Position numbers and translations under genes: made by a program
Part shown: positions 55,501 to 64,000 of the stretch, one piece after another
Layout: each line of letters starts with the position of its first letter
Numbering within the stretch: the first letter of the stretch is position 1
Notes under the pieces: generated by a model
What the model was told of the DNA's origin: nothing
Seen by the model: only the letters and a program-made list of their open reading frames with translations
The model's database searches: none
Assembly: GCA_001600875.1 (NCBI GenBank)
Contig: BCLD01000014.1
Coordinates: 463,475 to 527,474, forward strand
Direction: 5' to 3'
From: Solicoccozyma terricola
Lineage: Eukaryota; Basidiomycota; Tremellomycetes; Filobasidiales; Piskurozymaceae
DNA: 64,000 nucleotides

Positions 55501-58377
55501 CTAGCTTTTGCCCTGTTCCTCGCTCGAACTGACATCCTCCGAGTCGCCGCTGCTTCGCCTGAATCGCGGTTCTACAAGTTTCCGCAACGCCTTACACAAA
55601 GGCTCAACGTAATCGCTCATCCTCTCGGTCTTCAAAGCTCCTTTCTTAGCTGTCGCCAGGATGTCGTCCAGCTCATCTGCTACCCAACGAGTGTCCTCAC
55701 TCCATCGCGTCTTGATACGATTTCTATGCGTGTGGAGAGTCTTTTTGATGGAGTCTCGCAACTTTTTGTCAATCGGGACATGGTTGTAGTGGCGGAGCAA
55801 GTCAATACCGTCCGCAAAGTTGCCAGCGCGCATGCTCGCGTGGAACGCGATAGACAACGTGGTGCAGTCGATCTCCTTCAGCTTGGCGAGAGACGATTGC
55901 ATAAACTGGTGGGCTTTGGCGTATTGACGGGTCTTGAGCAAAGCGGATCCTATGGACGAGTAGACGTACTGATTGGGCCGGAGCCCCAGAGCTCGCATCC
56001 GTCGAACAGCGGAATGACATTCGTTGACATCTCCAGTCTCCCCATAACCCCAGACAAGCACAGACCACATCTCAACGGTAGGAACCACTCCAACTTTAGC
56101 TGCCACGGTGAAGATATCCTCTGCTTTCTGCGGCATGTGCTTTCGGACAAAGACCTGCATGAGTTGCAGGAAATGAACAGCTGTCGGCTTAATACCACGC
56201 TTTAGCATGATGTCGTAAATGCTTTCCGCCGGAATGTCATCGCCCGGATGGGACCATCGGTCCAAAGCCAGTCGACTAGTGAAGGCACTCGATGACGACA
56301 TGGTGCCGTTTTGAGCAAAGGCGTCCAGTATCGGTGCCATGGCTGTGCGTAGCGGACCAGAGGGCTGCAAACCCGCCGTTGGATCGAAAATTTGCCGCCC
56401 CTCTGCGTCGACATCGGTAGGATTGTCCGCCGAGGCTGAGATACTTGAGAGCCATGGCAATTCAACCTCTATGGCATTGACTTCATCCCGCGGAGCAGAT
56501 CGCCCTACTTCCGCATCTACAGCTTGGTGGAAGACTGCATCGAGGAGTTGTCTGTCTGGGATGATCATCGGAAGCGCATCATGGAGCCTTCCGCTGAATT
56601 TGGCCATAGAGAGAGCGCTCGCCTTGGCTCGCCCACCTAAAGACACAGCGAGTATCCTGACAGTGATCGCGTCCGGAAGCACGTTGGCTTGATCCATCAT
56701 GGCAAGCACCATGAGAGCACCATCCACACCCTTCTCCGCTACCCAATGGCGGAAGAGCGAATTGAAGACGGCGGCTGTCAGCTTGACTCTGCCGACTTGC
56801 CAACGGTTGGGTTTGTCGTAGGTGGCGTCCGAGACAACGGTCATCGCTTCGTCTGGATGACCACATGCGATCAACCCACGGACAAGAGCTCGGAGAGCGA
56901 GTGCATCCAATGGTCGTTGTACGGACGTAGTAGCCAGGAGCATTTTCCAGAGTACCTCCAGTTCTGAAAGTTGCAATTTTCGATATCGGCATGCCATGTT
57001 GATGAGAATCGTGAAAGTAGCTATATCACCCTTTGGCTTCCTGATATTCGGGAACGCGGGAAGCTGGGTTGCGTACTTCCATTGCTCCGGCAAATCGAGA
57101 TATCCGAGCAGTGAAGAGGCACTCTTGTAATCGTTTGCATCCACTCGCAGTTGCAAGAGGGAGTTGATGACGCTAGCAGTGTAGCGCAGCTTGCCACTCC
57201 CTATATCATCGAGAACGCATTGTTCCACCTGAGGGTCGATGCCAAGAGAGCGGTATCCGTTCAACATGGCCAGTATGAAATTCAAACCATTGTTTTCACC
57301 ACGTTCCGTTAATTGTTCGAGAACCTTGTCTGCAGCGACCACATCGTTGTTTGCCAAATGACAGCGGAACAGTAGAGTCAACCTGTCGCGAGAAGGGTTT
57401 GACGCCGGAAGCGATGCGTTCAAGGATGTTTGTATAGCCATTGCAGGTTGTCCGATTTCCGCCAGAGCCATCATTCTCGCTTCTACGACGTTGGAGCCAT
57501 GGTATCGCAAGAGCTTTGGGTCATCGTCGGTGATGGCTGCAAGAATCGTCCATTCCTTGAGTTTGCGGAGTTGCATAACAGTACCCTCCAGCTTCAAGCG
57601 TTTACCACCTTCTGCGGTCCAAACTTGAAAGATCTGAAGTGCTTTGGTACACAGATCCGCATGCACTAGAGCTTCCATCAGATGCTGCATGAATTGTTGT
57701 TGAGCGACGCCGATTATCATGCCTTCGCGAGGGAGGTATTTTTCTGATATGGTTAAAAGACGATTTTGAATGAGATCTGCTTGCCTTTGGTGGATTGATT
57801 GATAATTGCAATCAACAACGAAGCGGAGGAAAGGAAGCCACTGTCCAGGATTCGACGACTTTATCTGCTTCTGCTCCATCGATTCCAGAATGCCAAAAAC
57901 GTCAGGCAGTGAACTTCGTTTACATGCATCCCAAAGCAGAGGCCAAGAGAAAGGTGACATTTCTTGGGAATTGCGCTTCGGTGAGGTGGTCGATGTGGTG
58001 GATATTGGTGATGGGTTTGAAGTCGTTAAAGCTTCCTCAGAGATGTCTGGTATGTGTGGTGGGTGTGCAGCGCTTCTTCCTATTGCTGTAAAGGTGGCCA
58101 ACGGATCGCTGACAGACGTTGGTCCATCTTTTCGCAACTGCTCTTCTTCCTGAAGTTGATGACTAGATCTGCCATCGCGTCGCCGCGACGATTCTTCCGC
58201 CCATGACCGCTCCTGCTGTGCATGATCATCGTCGTCGGGAGTCTTCAACAGCGTTGCAGAGGCGACATATCGTCGTTGCTCTAGTCTGCAGTTCCTCCAC
58301 AACGCGCTTTCCGCTAATCGATTAGGGTCTGATCTCTGCCTCTGTCGTCGAGCTGAAATTAAGGAGGGGAAGCTCAT
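55501..58377 (-). CDS. Pentatricopeptide-repeat (PPR) protein, probably mitochondrial
   Basis: A single long exon of 958 codons from the ATG at 58377 (MSFPSLISARRQRQRSDPNRLAES); the frame stays open upstream but has no other ATG. The first 60 residues are rich in Arg/Ser/Leu and poor in acidic residues, as in a mitochondrial presequence. Several 35-residue helical hairpins follow: DALALRALVRGLIACGHPDEAMTVV, AVFNSLFRHWVAEKGVDGALMVLAMM, SIYDIMLKRGIKPTAVHFLQLMQVFV, EMWSVLVWGYGETGDVNECHSAVRRM and RPNQYVYSSIGSALLKTRQYAKAH. Fungal PPR proteins bind organelle mRNA and act in its stability or translation; the target cannot be read from sequence. Intronless, unlike nearly all its neighbours. The promoter side carries TCACGTGA at 58737. 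Confidence 0.85.
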   Translation of the reverse strand: MSFPSLISARRQRQRSDPNRLAESALWRNCRLEQRRYVASATLLKTPDDDDHAQQERSWAEESSRRRDGRSSHQLQEEEQLRKDGPTSVSDPLATFTAIGRSAAHPPHIPDISEEALTTSNPSPISTTSTTSPKRNSQEMSPFSWPLLWDACKRSSLPDVFGILESMEQKQIKSSNPGQWLPFLRFVVDCNYQSIHQRQADLIQNRLLTISEKYLPREGMIIGVAQQQFMQHLMEALVHADLCTKALQIFQVWTAEGGKRLKLEGTVMQLRKLKEWTILAAITDDDPKLLRYHGSNVVEARMMALAEIGQPAMAIQTSLNASLPASNPSRDRLTLLFRCHLANNDVVAADKVLEQLTERGENNGLNFILAMLNGYRSLGIDPQVEQCVLDDIGSGKLRYTASVINSLLQLRVDANDYKSASSLLGYLDLPEQWKYATQLPAFPNIRKPKGDIATFTILINMACRYRKLQLSELEVLWKMLLATTSVQRPLDALALRALVRGLIACGHPDEAMTVVSDATYDKPNRWQVGRVKLTAAVFNSLFRHWVAEKGVDGALMVLAMMDQANVLPDAITVRILAVSLGGRAKASALSMAKFSGRLHDALPMIIPDRQLLDAVFHQAVDAEVGRSAPRDEVNAIEVELPWLSSISASADNPTDVDAEGRQIFDPTAGLQPSGPLRTAMAPILDAFAQNGTMSSSSAFTSRLALDRWSHPGDDIPAESIYDIMLKRGIKPTAVHFLQLMQVFVRKHMPQKAEDIFTVAAKVGVVPTVEMWSVLVWGYGETGDVNECHSAVRRMRALGLRPNQYVYSSIGSALLKTRQYAKAHQFMQSSLAKLKEIDCTTLSIAFHASMRAGNFADGIDLLRHYNHVPIDKKLRDSIKKTLHTHRNRIKTRWSEDTRWVADELDDILATAKKGALKTERMSDYVEPLCKALRKLVEPRFRRSSGDSEDVSSSEEQGKS

Positions 58378-59203
58378 CAGAACCGGCTCAAAGGCTCGCA
58401 ACAGCCTTTCAACGAACCTCCTGAGCAAGACTTGACGACCAGCAAACCATCTGCTACCCCTGCAGAACACGACGAAGCCGCGTGAGCGAAGGATCGAACG
58501 CTCCTGCCCGCTCGACCGAGCATGAGAGGTTACGCCGTTCCTGACTGCCGCTGGCCTTTTCAGCTCGTATAGCTGGTATGGCAAGCAGACCTGGTCCGAT
58601 TGAGAGAATGCGGGAAAGGAGTCGATCCTCTTGCCTCTGACAGATGCTTATCAACACCGGACAGCGTTTTGCAATTGGAATAAGGTGAATACGGTTGGGC
58701 AAGTTGGGCATTCAGCCAACAAAAGACGGAATCAAGTCACGTGACTTGGACATCGTAAGGGGGGACAGCGGGACGGCGGGGATGGCGAGGAGCAACTCAG
58801 TGGTGACATGGACGAGAAGAGTCAAAGGCGCTCAAGGTGGGGTAGAGGAGGGAGGGTCATCGGTCATCCAACCAACCCAGCTGACCAAACTCGTTTGAGG
58901 TCAGAAGCGTTTCAGACACGGCACTTGGGTACATCTTGGGACCGTTCTACAACCATTCCGTTAGCCGAGTTGTCCTTCCTCGATATCCCTCCATAGTCAG
59001 AATCAGCATCACGCCTTTGGAATTCGCAACAGAAGTGGAACCCTCATCTCCATATCAGATTCAGATGTTACAATTATCGTCTCCAGACGACCAGCTACCC
59101 CTTGCAATGCCCTGTCGAGTCTCGAAAAGGGTGTAAATGGTCGCTCCTCGAACGCTTTGATCCTGATGCAATCAAGGTAGGTTCCACGTCCAAATGGGGT
59201 CAT
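58378..59203. other. Spacer between the PPR gene and SmF
   Basis: 826 bp: promoter and leader of the PPR gene and 3' flank of SmF. Palindrome TCACGTGA at 58737-58744. No other feature seen. Confidence 0.55.
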
Positions 59204-60054
59204 CTACGAGGTATCCATCCCGTCGTTATCTTCGGTCTTCTCTTTTGCTGGTCTGTGAAGAGGAATAAATCGAGGGTCAGCAAATGGCTCAATGCTTATT
59301 CAGTGATTCGGCAAACCAGGCGAGGGAAGATAAGGGTGACATACCGGATGTAGAGAACGTTGTTACAACTGTGAATCAATATAAAATCAAAATTTAGCGT
59401 TTTGATCAACCACCACACGAAGCACTGAAAGAGAAACTCACCGTATGAACACTTCACCCAATGCACCGTTCATCTTGCCGTCTTGCCACTCCTCAGTGTT
59501 GGCGAGCTGTGAGGAACAAGGTGATAAAAAGCGAGTGAGACCGAGCACGCGTTAGTTCAGTATAGACGGAACTTTGTGGAAGATCAACACCTGACAATGG
59601 CCAGCCAGCTAACCGAGAAAGACAACACCCTGGAGTGTCGACGTCTGTTGAGACACGAATGGTGCTCTACTGTGTTACTCTCGTCGGTGGCTCTTCCTAT
59701 CGAAGTGAGACGCCAAAGATCGCCATGCCATCTTCCTTCTCCTTAACGAAACAACCCTCGTCCTCTTCTCCTTGAAAGCCACGAACCATTCTTCACCCAA
59801 CTCACCTGCAAGTTCATGTATCCATCTGTCGACACCAAGTACCCCATGTACTCGAGACCCCACTTGAGTCGTACCCATACCGGCTTGCCGGTAAGATCCT
59901 GAAGGAATGGTTTTGGGTTGACCGGGGCGACCTGCCAGCGGTGAAGGGATAGTTGCGATGTCAACAGGAACGCGACCAGAAATTAGAAAACGAGCGTATA
60001 TCATCAGCGTCGGCAGACCCGAGACAGGATTCAAGAGCGGCTTACACCAGACAT
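59204..60054 (-). CDS. SMX3: Small nuclear ribonucleoprotein SmF
   Basis: The first coding exon is only 9 nt (60046..60054, ATGTCTGGT, donor gtaagc), followed by 59806..59931, 59442..59506, a short exon near 59350-59370 and the last exon ending at 59204. The product is about 90 residues. [45 protein letters not shown] is the Sm1 motif of SmF (NPKPFL.dLtGk.V.VkLKWG.EYkG.L.s.D.YMN.QL). [30 protein letters not shown] is Sm2. The tail [15 protein letters not shown] is acidic. SmF is part of the heteroheptameric Sm ring on U1, U2, U4 and U5 snRNAs. It diverges from NC2-beta across 270 bp. Confidence 0.92.
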
Positions 60055-60323
60055 CTTGCAGTAAAGGTAGTGCAGATGTTCTTGACTTTGAGAGGGTTGG
60101 TGGTGATGGTATAACAAGATAGGATGTTGACGCCAGGGTTGGCTAGTGGTTCTGTATGATTCGAAAAGCAAGTCACGTGATTCAACTGGACCCAAGTTGC
60201 GAGGTTGTGTCGTAGGGAGGACTTGGGTAATGGTGAGCAAGTGTCGATCCTCTCGAGATCTGCTCAAACACCACTAGACATACTGCCACCATCCTGGTCC
60301 AAGGGGTATAGAAAATATCGAAT
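60055..60323. promoter_or_regulatory. Divergent promoter between SmF and NC2-beta
   Basis: The palindrome TCACGTGA lies at 60173-60180, almost midway between the two start codons. The same octamer occurs at 58737, upstream of the PPR gene. Confidence 0.5.
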
Positions 60324-61058
60324 ATGGCAGAGAGAGCTGCTTTTGATGTCGGAGAGGAGACTCTGCCACGAGCTACTGTAGTCAAGGTCATCAAAGGTGT
60401 GTTGGGCTTTCTGGTTGGACTTTTATCCATGATATGCGTCGACGTTGATGTCCCTTCCTTTCATCATCTCGCAGAAATTATCTCAAGCAGGAACCTGGAC
60501 ATACAAGCTACGAAAGAGTCCATCGATTTGTTATGTTTAGCTAGTGTCGGTGCGTCTCCGAACAGGCTTAGTTTGACCCTCCCAGACATCGAGTTGACAT
60601 CAGATTTCGAATTGGTCTTTCAACAGAGTTTATCAAGTTAGTCTCCATGGAGGCAAATTCAGTATGTGAGAAGGACAAGCGAAAAACGATAGCGGCAGAA
60701 CACGTCGTACAAGCAATGAAGGTACGCAAACCTGACCCCTCCGTTCTTCCAACGCCCAACTCGCTCCTCGAAACTAATTTCTTCGTTGCTTTATCGGCTC
60801 ATCATTAGGACCTCGAATGGACGAAACATGCACCAATACTTGAAGCGACCATGTTGGCCGAAAGGGAGGAAGCCAAGGTGAACATTCCCTCCCCACATCA
60901 TCATCGCATCGAACGCTTACAATTAAACACCAACCCCTCAGATGATTGCTCAAAAACAGAAAGCATCACGAGCCACGGATATGACGGAAGAAGAACTATT
61001 AGCAGAACAAGAAAAGTTATTCGCTGCTAGTCGGAAACGGTTCGAAGCTGGTCAATAG
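60324..61058 (+). CDS. NCB2: NC2-beta / Dr1 histone-fold transcription repressor subunit
   Basis: Exons 60324..60396, 60475..60549, 60627..60721, 60809..60877 and 60942..61058 sum to 429 nt, or 142 residues. NC2-beta pairs with NC2-alpha to bind TBP on DNA and block TFIIA/TFIIB. The H2B-like histone fold reads ETLPRATVVKVIKEII, then ATKESIDLLCLASVEFVKLVSMEANSVCEKDKRKTIAAEHVVQAMKDLEW, matching the Dr1 pattern (LPkA.v.KiIKE .. FI.liSsEAN.iC....kKTI..EHV..AL..L.f). The C-terminal helix LLAEQEKLFAASRKRFE is charged. The last 166 bp before the next gene form a convergent 3' region with a T10 run and a G run near 61077. Confidence 0.92.
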
Positions 61059-61223
61059 AGACGTATGGACCCCCGAGGGGGGGGGCGATTTGGGAGAACC
61101 ATGTATGAACCGCACGGCAGGTTTTTTTTTTTGTATTTCTGCAAACAATGTATATGTGTACAATCTTTTCTAAACGCTCATCGAGCAATCTATCTCATGA
61201 CGACGACGTGATCCAATTATATC

Positions 61224-62810
61224 TCATAAAGCAGCGATATCTATCCCACACCGAGCAGCCAACTCGCTTACTCTATCCATCGAACTCGATCCATTCCATC
61301 TTTCTTCTCCATTCTCCATCGTTAATCTCGGTAACCCATCTTGTTCAATGGCATACGAAGCACCTACAGATCCAAACAAAGCTGCTTGGATGAGATCTCC
61401 TTTACAAATCTGGAGACCAGCTGAAAGGCCACCAAGGAAAGCGTTTCCGCCACCTGTTACATCTACAATCGAAGGATTCATCGATATTCCCTTCGAAGTG
61501 GTGAATATAGGTTGATAATATGCTGGTATCCAAGTGACGTTGGGTTGACCTTGTATAAGATGAGCAACACAAACTCCTAATGCGCCACTACGGATCACAA
61601 CACCGATTTTTGGTTTCCAATCGATCATCGTCATCGCTGCTTGTTCTATCAAGCGTTTCAATCGTGTGCCATCCTCTGAATCTCGTTTTGATGGATCATC
61701 AAGATCCACGGTTGGATTTGTTGTTAGAGAAGTTAAAGAGGATGATGGGATGAGAGAGAGTAGAGAGAGAGCTTCGATGTGGTTTGGTGAGATGATCGAG
61801 ATTCGAGATGTTATTGAACAGATCTGTGATAGGTTTTCAGGTATACAGGTTGACTAATCGCCGAGGAAATGGGGGAAAGGGTTCGATGAGTTAATGCGCC
61901 ATGTCATATTGTCTGTGTGTGTTTGTCATAGCGGTAGAATGAAAGGCTTACTGGAACAGGCTCAAACACAAGATGAGGATCCCATCCTTTTCCACTTCCA
62001 TCTCCAACATCTCCTTTAGCTATCGCATCTATACTATCTAAAACATCAATGGCACGTTGAGGCGCTCCGAGGAAATGTATGATGCTTGGTGGTGTTGGTT
62101 GTCCATCCATCAGCCACAATTTACTCGACATCAAGTCTTTTGGCCATATTCTGAAGGGAGGAGTCACCCATTCGAACCTAACAACAAACATCTCTCAGTT
62201 CGGCCGCCCATTATAAAGCGATGGTTTTTCTTCCCAGGATTGAACACTGGGAATACCGGGGGGGGGGGGGGGGTGCTCACTCTCTGACTTCCCCATGATA
62301 CACATTCCTTCCAATCGCAACATCAACACCATCATGCCTTTCCCGAAAATCAAACATGTCCGATCCGTACTTTATAAGTTCAATTTGGAATTTCGATGGA
62401 AAAGTGAGAGGGTTCCGATGTATGATTTGGCCGAGTTGAGAGGGTGGAAGGAAATTGCGTGCTGCTATGGCGACTGTGATGATGAGAAATGATGAACGTC
62501 AGGGATGGACAATGTATGCGTGTGTGTTTCATATTGACAGTATGTTCCACCACCACCCAACTATATCATATAAATAGGAGACCTCAGCTAAACGACGTAC
62601 ATTGAATGAATTCACCGATGTATAGGCTACCTCACCTGCATCTCCTTGGTCCGACCTGTATCTATACCATCGTCATCGAGGTATTGAAATGTATCGACGA
62701 TGAACATGCCTTGAGGAGCAGGTGATAATCAGTTGGATGGGGTACAGGTATGGTACGGTGGTGAGTGGTGTAGTGGATGTACCTAGGGTGACTATGCGTC
62801 CGTTGGACAT
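61224..62810 (-). CDS. MAK32: Mak32-like PfkB-family protein, probable pseudokinase
   Basis: Exons begin 62783..62810, 62636..62709, 62539..62560 (22 nt), then from 62473 downward to the stop at 61224. MSNGRIVTLG-MFIVDTFQYLDDDGIDTGRTKEMQ-LGGGGTYFAIAARNFLPP is the sugar-kinase N-terminus as found in Mak32 homologues. FEWVTPPFRIWP, GDGSGKGWDPHLVFEPVP-DNLSQI and SIISPNHIEALSLL follow, and the C-terminal PfkB signature is SIVDVTGGGNAFLGGLSAGL. In active PfkB kinases the signature is DTxGAGD and its last Asp is the catalytic base; here that residue is Asn. In yeast MAK32 is needed to maintain the L-A dsRNA virus particle. An intron near 62258-62273 contains a 16-base homopolymer. It shares a promoter with CBF5. 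Confidence 0.78.
62539..62560 (-). other. 22-nt microexon of the Mak32-like gene
   Basis: Minus strand: acceptor gatatag, exon encoding Leu-Gly-Gly-Gly-Gly-Thr-Tyr plus one base, weak donor gtcaat. It supplies the glycine-rich substrate loop that joins KEMQ to FAIAARNFLPP. The neighbouring first coding exon is 28 nt. Confidence 0.78.
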
Positions 62811-63103
62811 GATGTGGTTGGGTGGTGTAGTCGGCATAGACGACCGTTGCAGCATTCATTAATGGGATCGATGGAAGGGACGGCCACGTGGCAGGACAAT
62901 GATAAACATATTCCACGTCATATGTGAATACCTGCCACCCTTATCACTCCGCTCAAATTTCCACGTCATATCCGGGGATTCCGTGGATTTGTATAATTTC
63001 AGTTTATCACCGTTTGCTTGTTTTTCGAGTTGAATTACAGGGACATCCCTGGTATCCTCAGCAGTATTCTCACCATCCACCATCCCACCATCCACCATCA
63101 ACT
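62811..63103. promoter_or_regulatory. Divergent promoter between the Mak32-like gene and CBF5
   Basis: 293 bp. GCCACGTGGC, a ten-base palindrome containing CACGTG, lies at 62883-62892. TTCCACGTCATAT words at about 62911 and 62960 share the same CCACGT core. Confidence 0.55.

Positions 63104-64000
<897 letters not shown>

Overview
The window is nuclear DNA from a basidiomycete fungus, most likely a tremellomycete yeast of the Cryptococcus/Kwoniella type. The reasons are compact genes, very many short GT-AG introns (about 50-150 nt) with CTGAC/CTAAC-like branch sites, CT-rich leaders, and best-remembered matches to fungal families including eL28, which budding yeast lacks. I see no tRNA or rRNA gene, CRISPR array, transposon or bacterial-type operon. 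All spliced models were read by eye; where I say that exon lengths sum to a whole number of codons, I added them up.

Layout. 161-6721 (+): a PTM1/GPR107-type seven-TM protein, cut off by the left edge, then a YVC1-type TRP channel. 6722-7345: G-rich leader with a hexanucleotide repeat. 7346-11187 (+): RIM101/PacC zinc-finger factor. 11323-22898 (-): RRN3, then a large Mit1/Mi-2-type chromatin remodeller. 23425-24699 (+): N-terminal methyltransferase. 24933-30283 (-): kelch/coiled-coil polarity protein. 30839-36087 (+): GET2-like receptor, ribosomal protein eL28, a GPI-type surface protein. 36945-42671 (+): a zinc-finger protein, an F-box-like gene and its decayed tandem copy. 43078-45403 (+): single-pass surface protein. 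45629-48151 (-): cytosolic AspRS. 48467-49729 (+): small secreted Kre9-like protein. 50329-50727 (-): possible 90-residue spliced gene. 51090-53185 (-): repeat protein. 53965-55366 (+): SSU72. 55501-58377 (-): PPR protein. 59204-60054 (-): SmF. 60324-61058 (+): NC2-beta. 61224-62810 (-): Mak32-like PfkB protein. 63104-64000 (+): CBF5, cut off by the right edge.

The genes are mostly housekeeping: pol I and pol II transcription (RRN3, NC2-beta, SSU72), splicing (SmF), rRNA pseudouridylation (CBF5), translation (eL28, AspRS, N-methyltransferase), tail-anchored protein insertion (GET2), pH response (RIM101) and heterochromatin (Mit1-like). I see no functional cluster.

The most striking feature is exon architecture. 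Several genes contain microexons of 6-23 nt that carry residues at the heart of the protein. They lie in the channel core of YVC1 (6, 9, 10, 11, 21 and 22 nt) and in ATPase motifs of the Mit1-like remodeller (7 nt carrying the Walker A lysine, 14 nt carrying the DEGH box, 11 and 15 nt around motif VI). Others are in PTM1 (10 nt), the N-methyltransferase (23 nt) and the Mak32-like protein (22 nt). Standard gene callers would probably miss these and report broken proteins.
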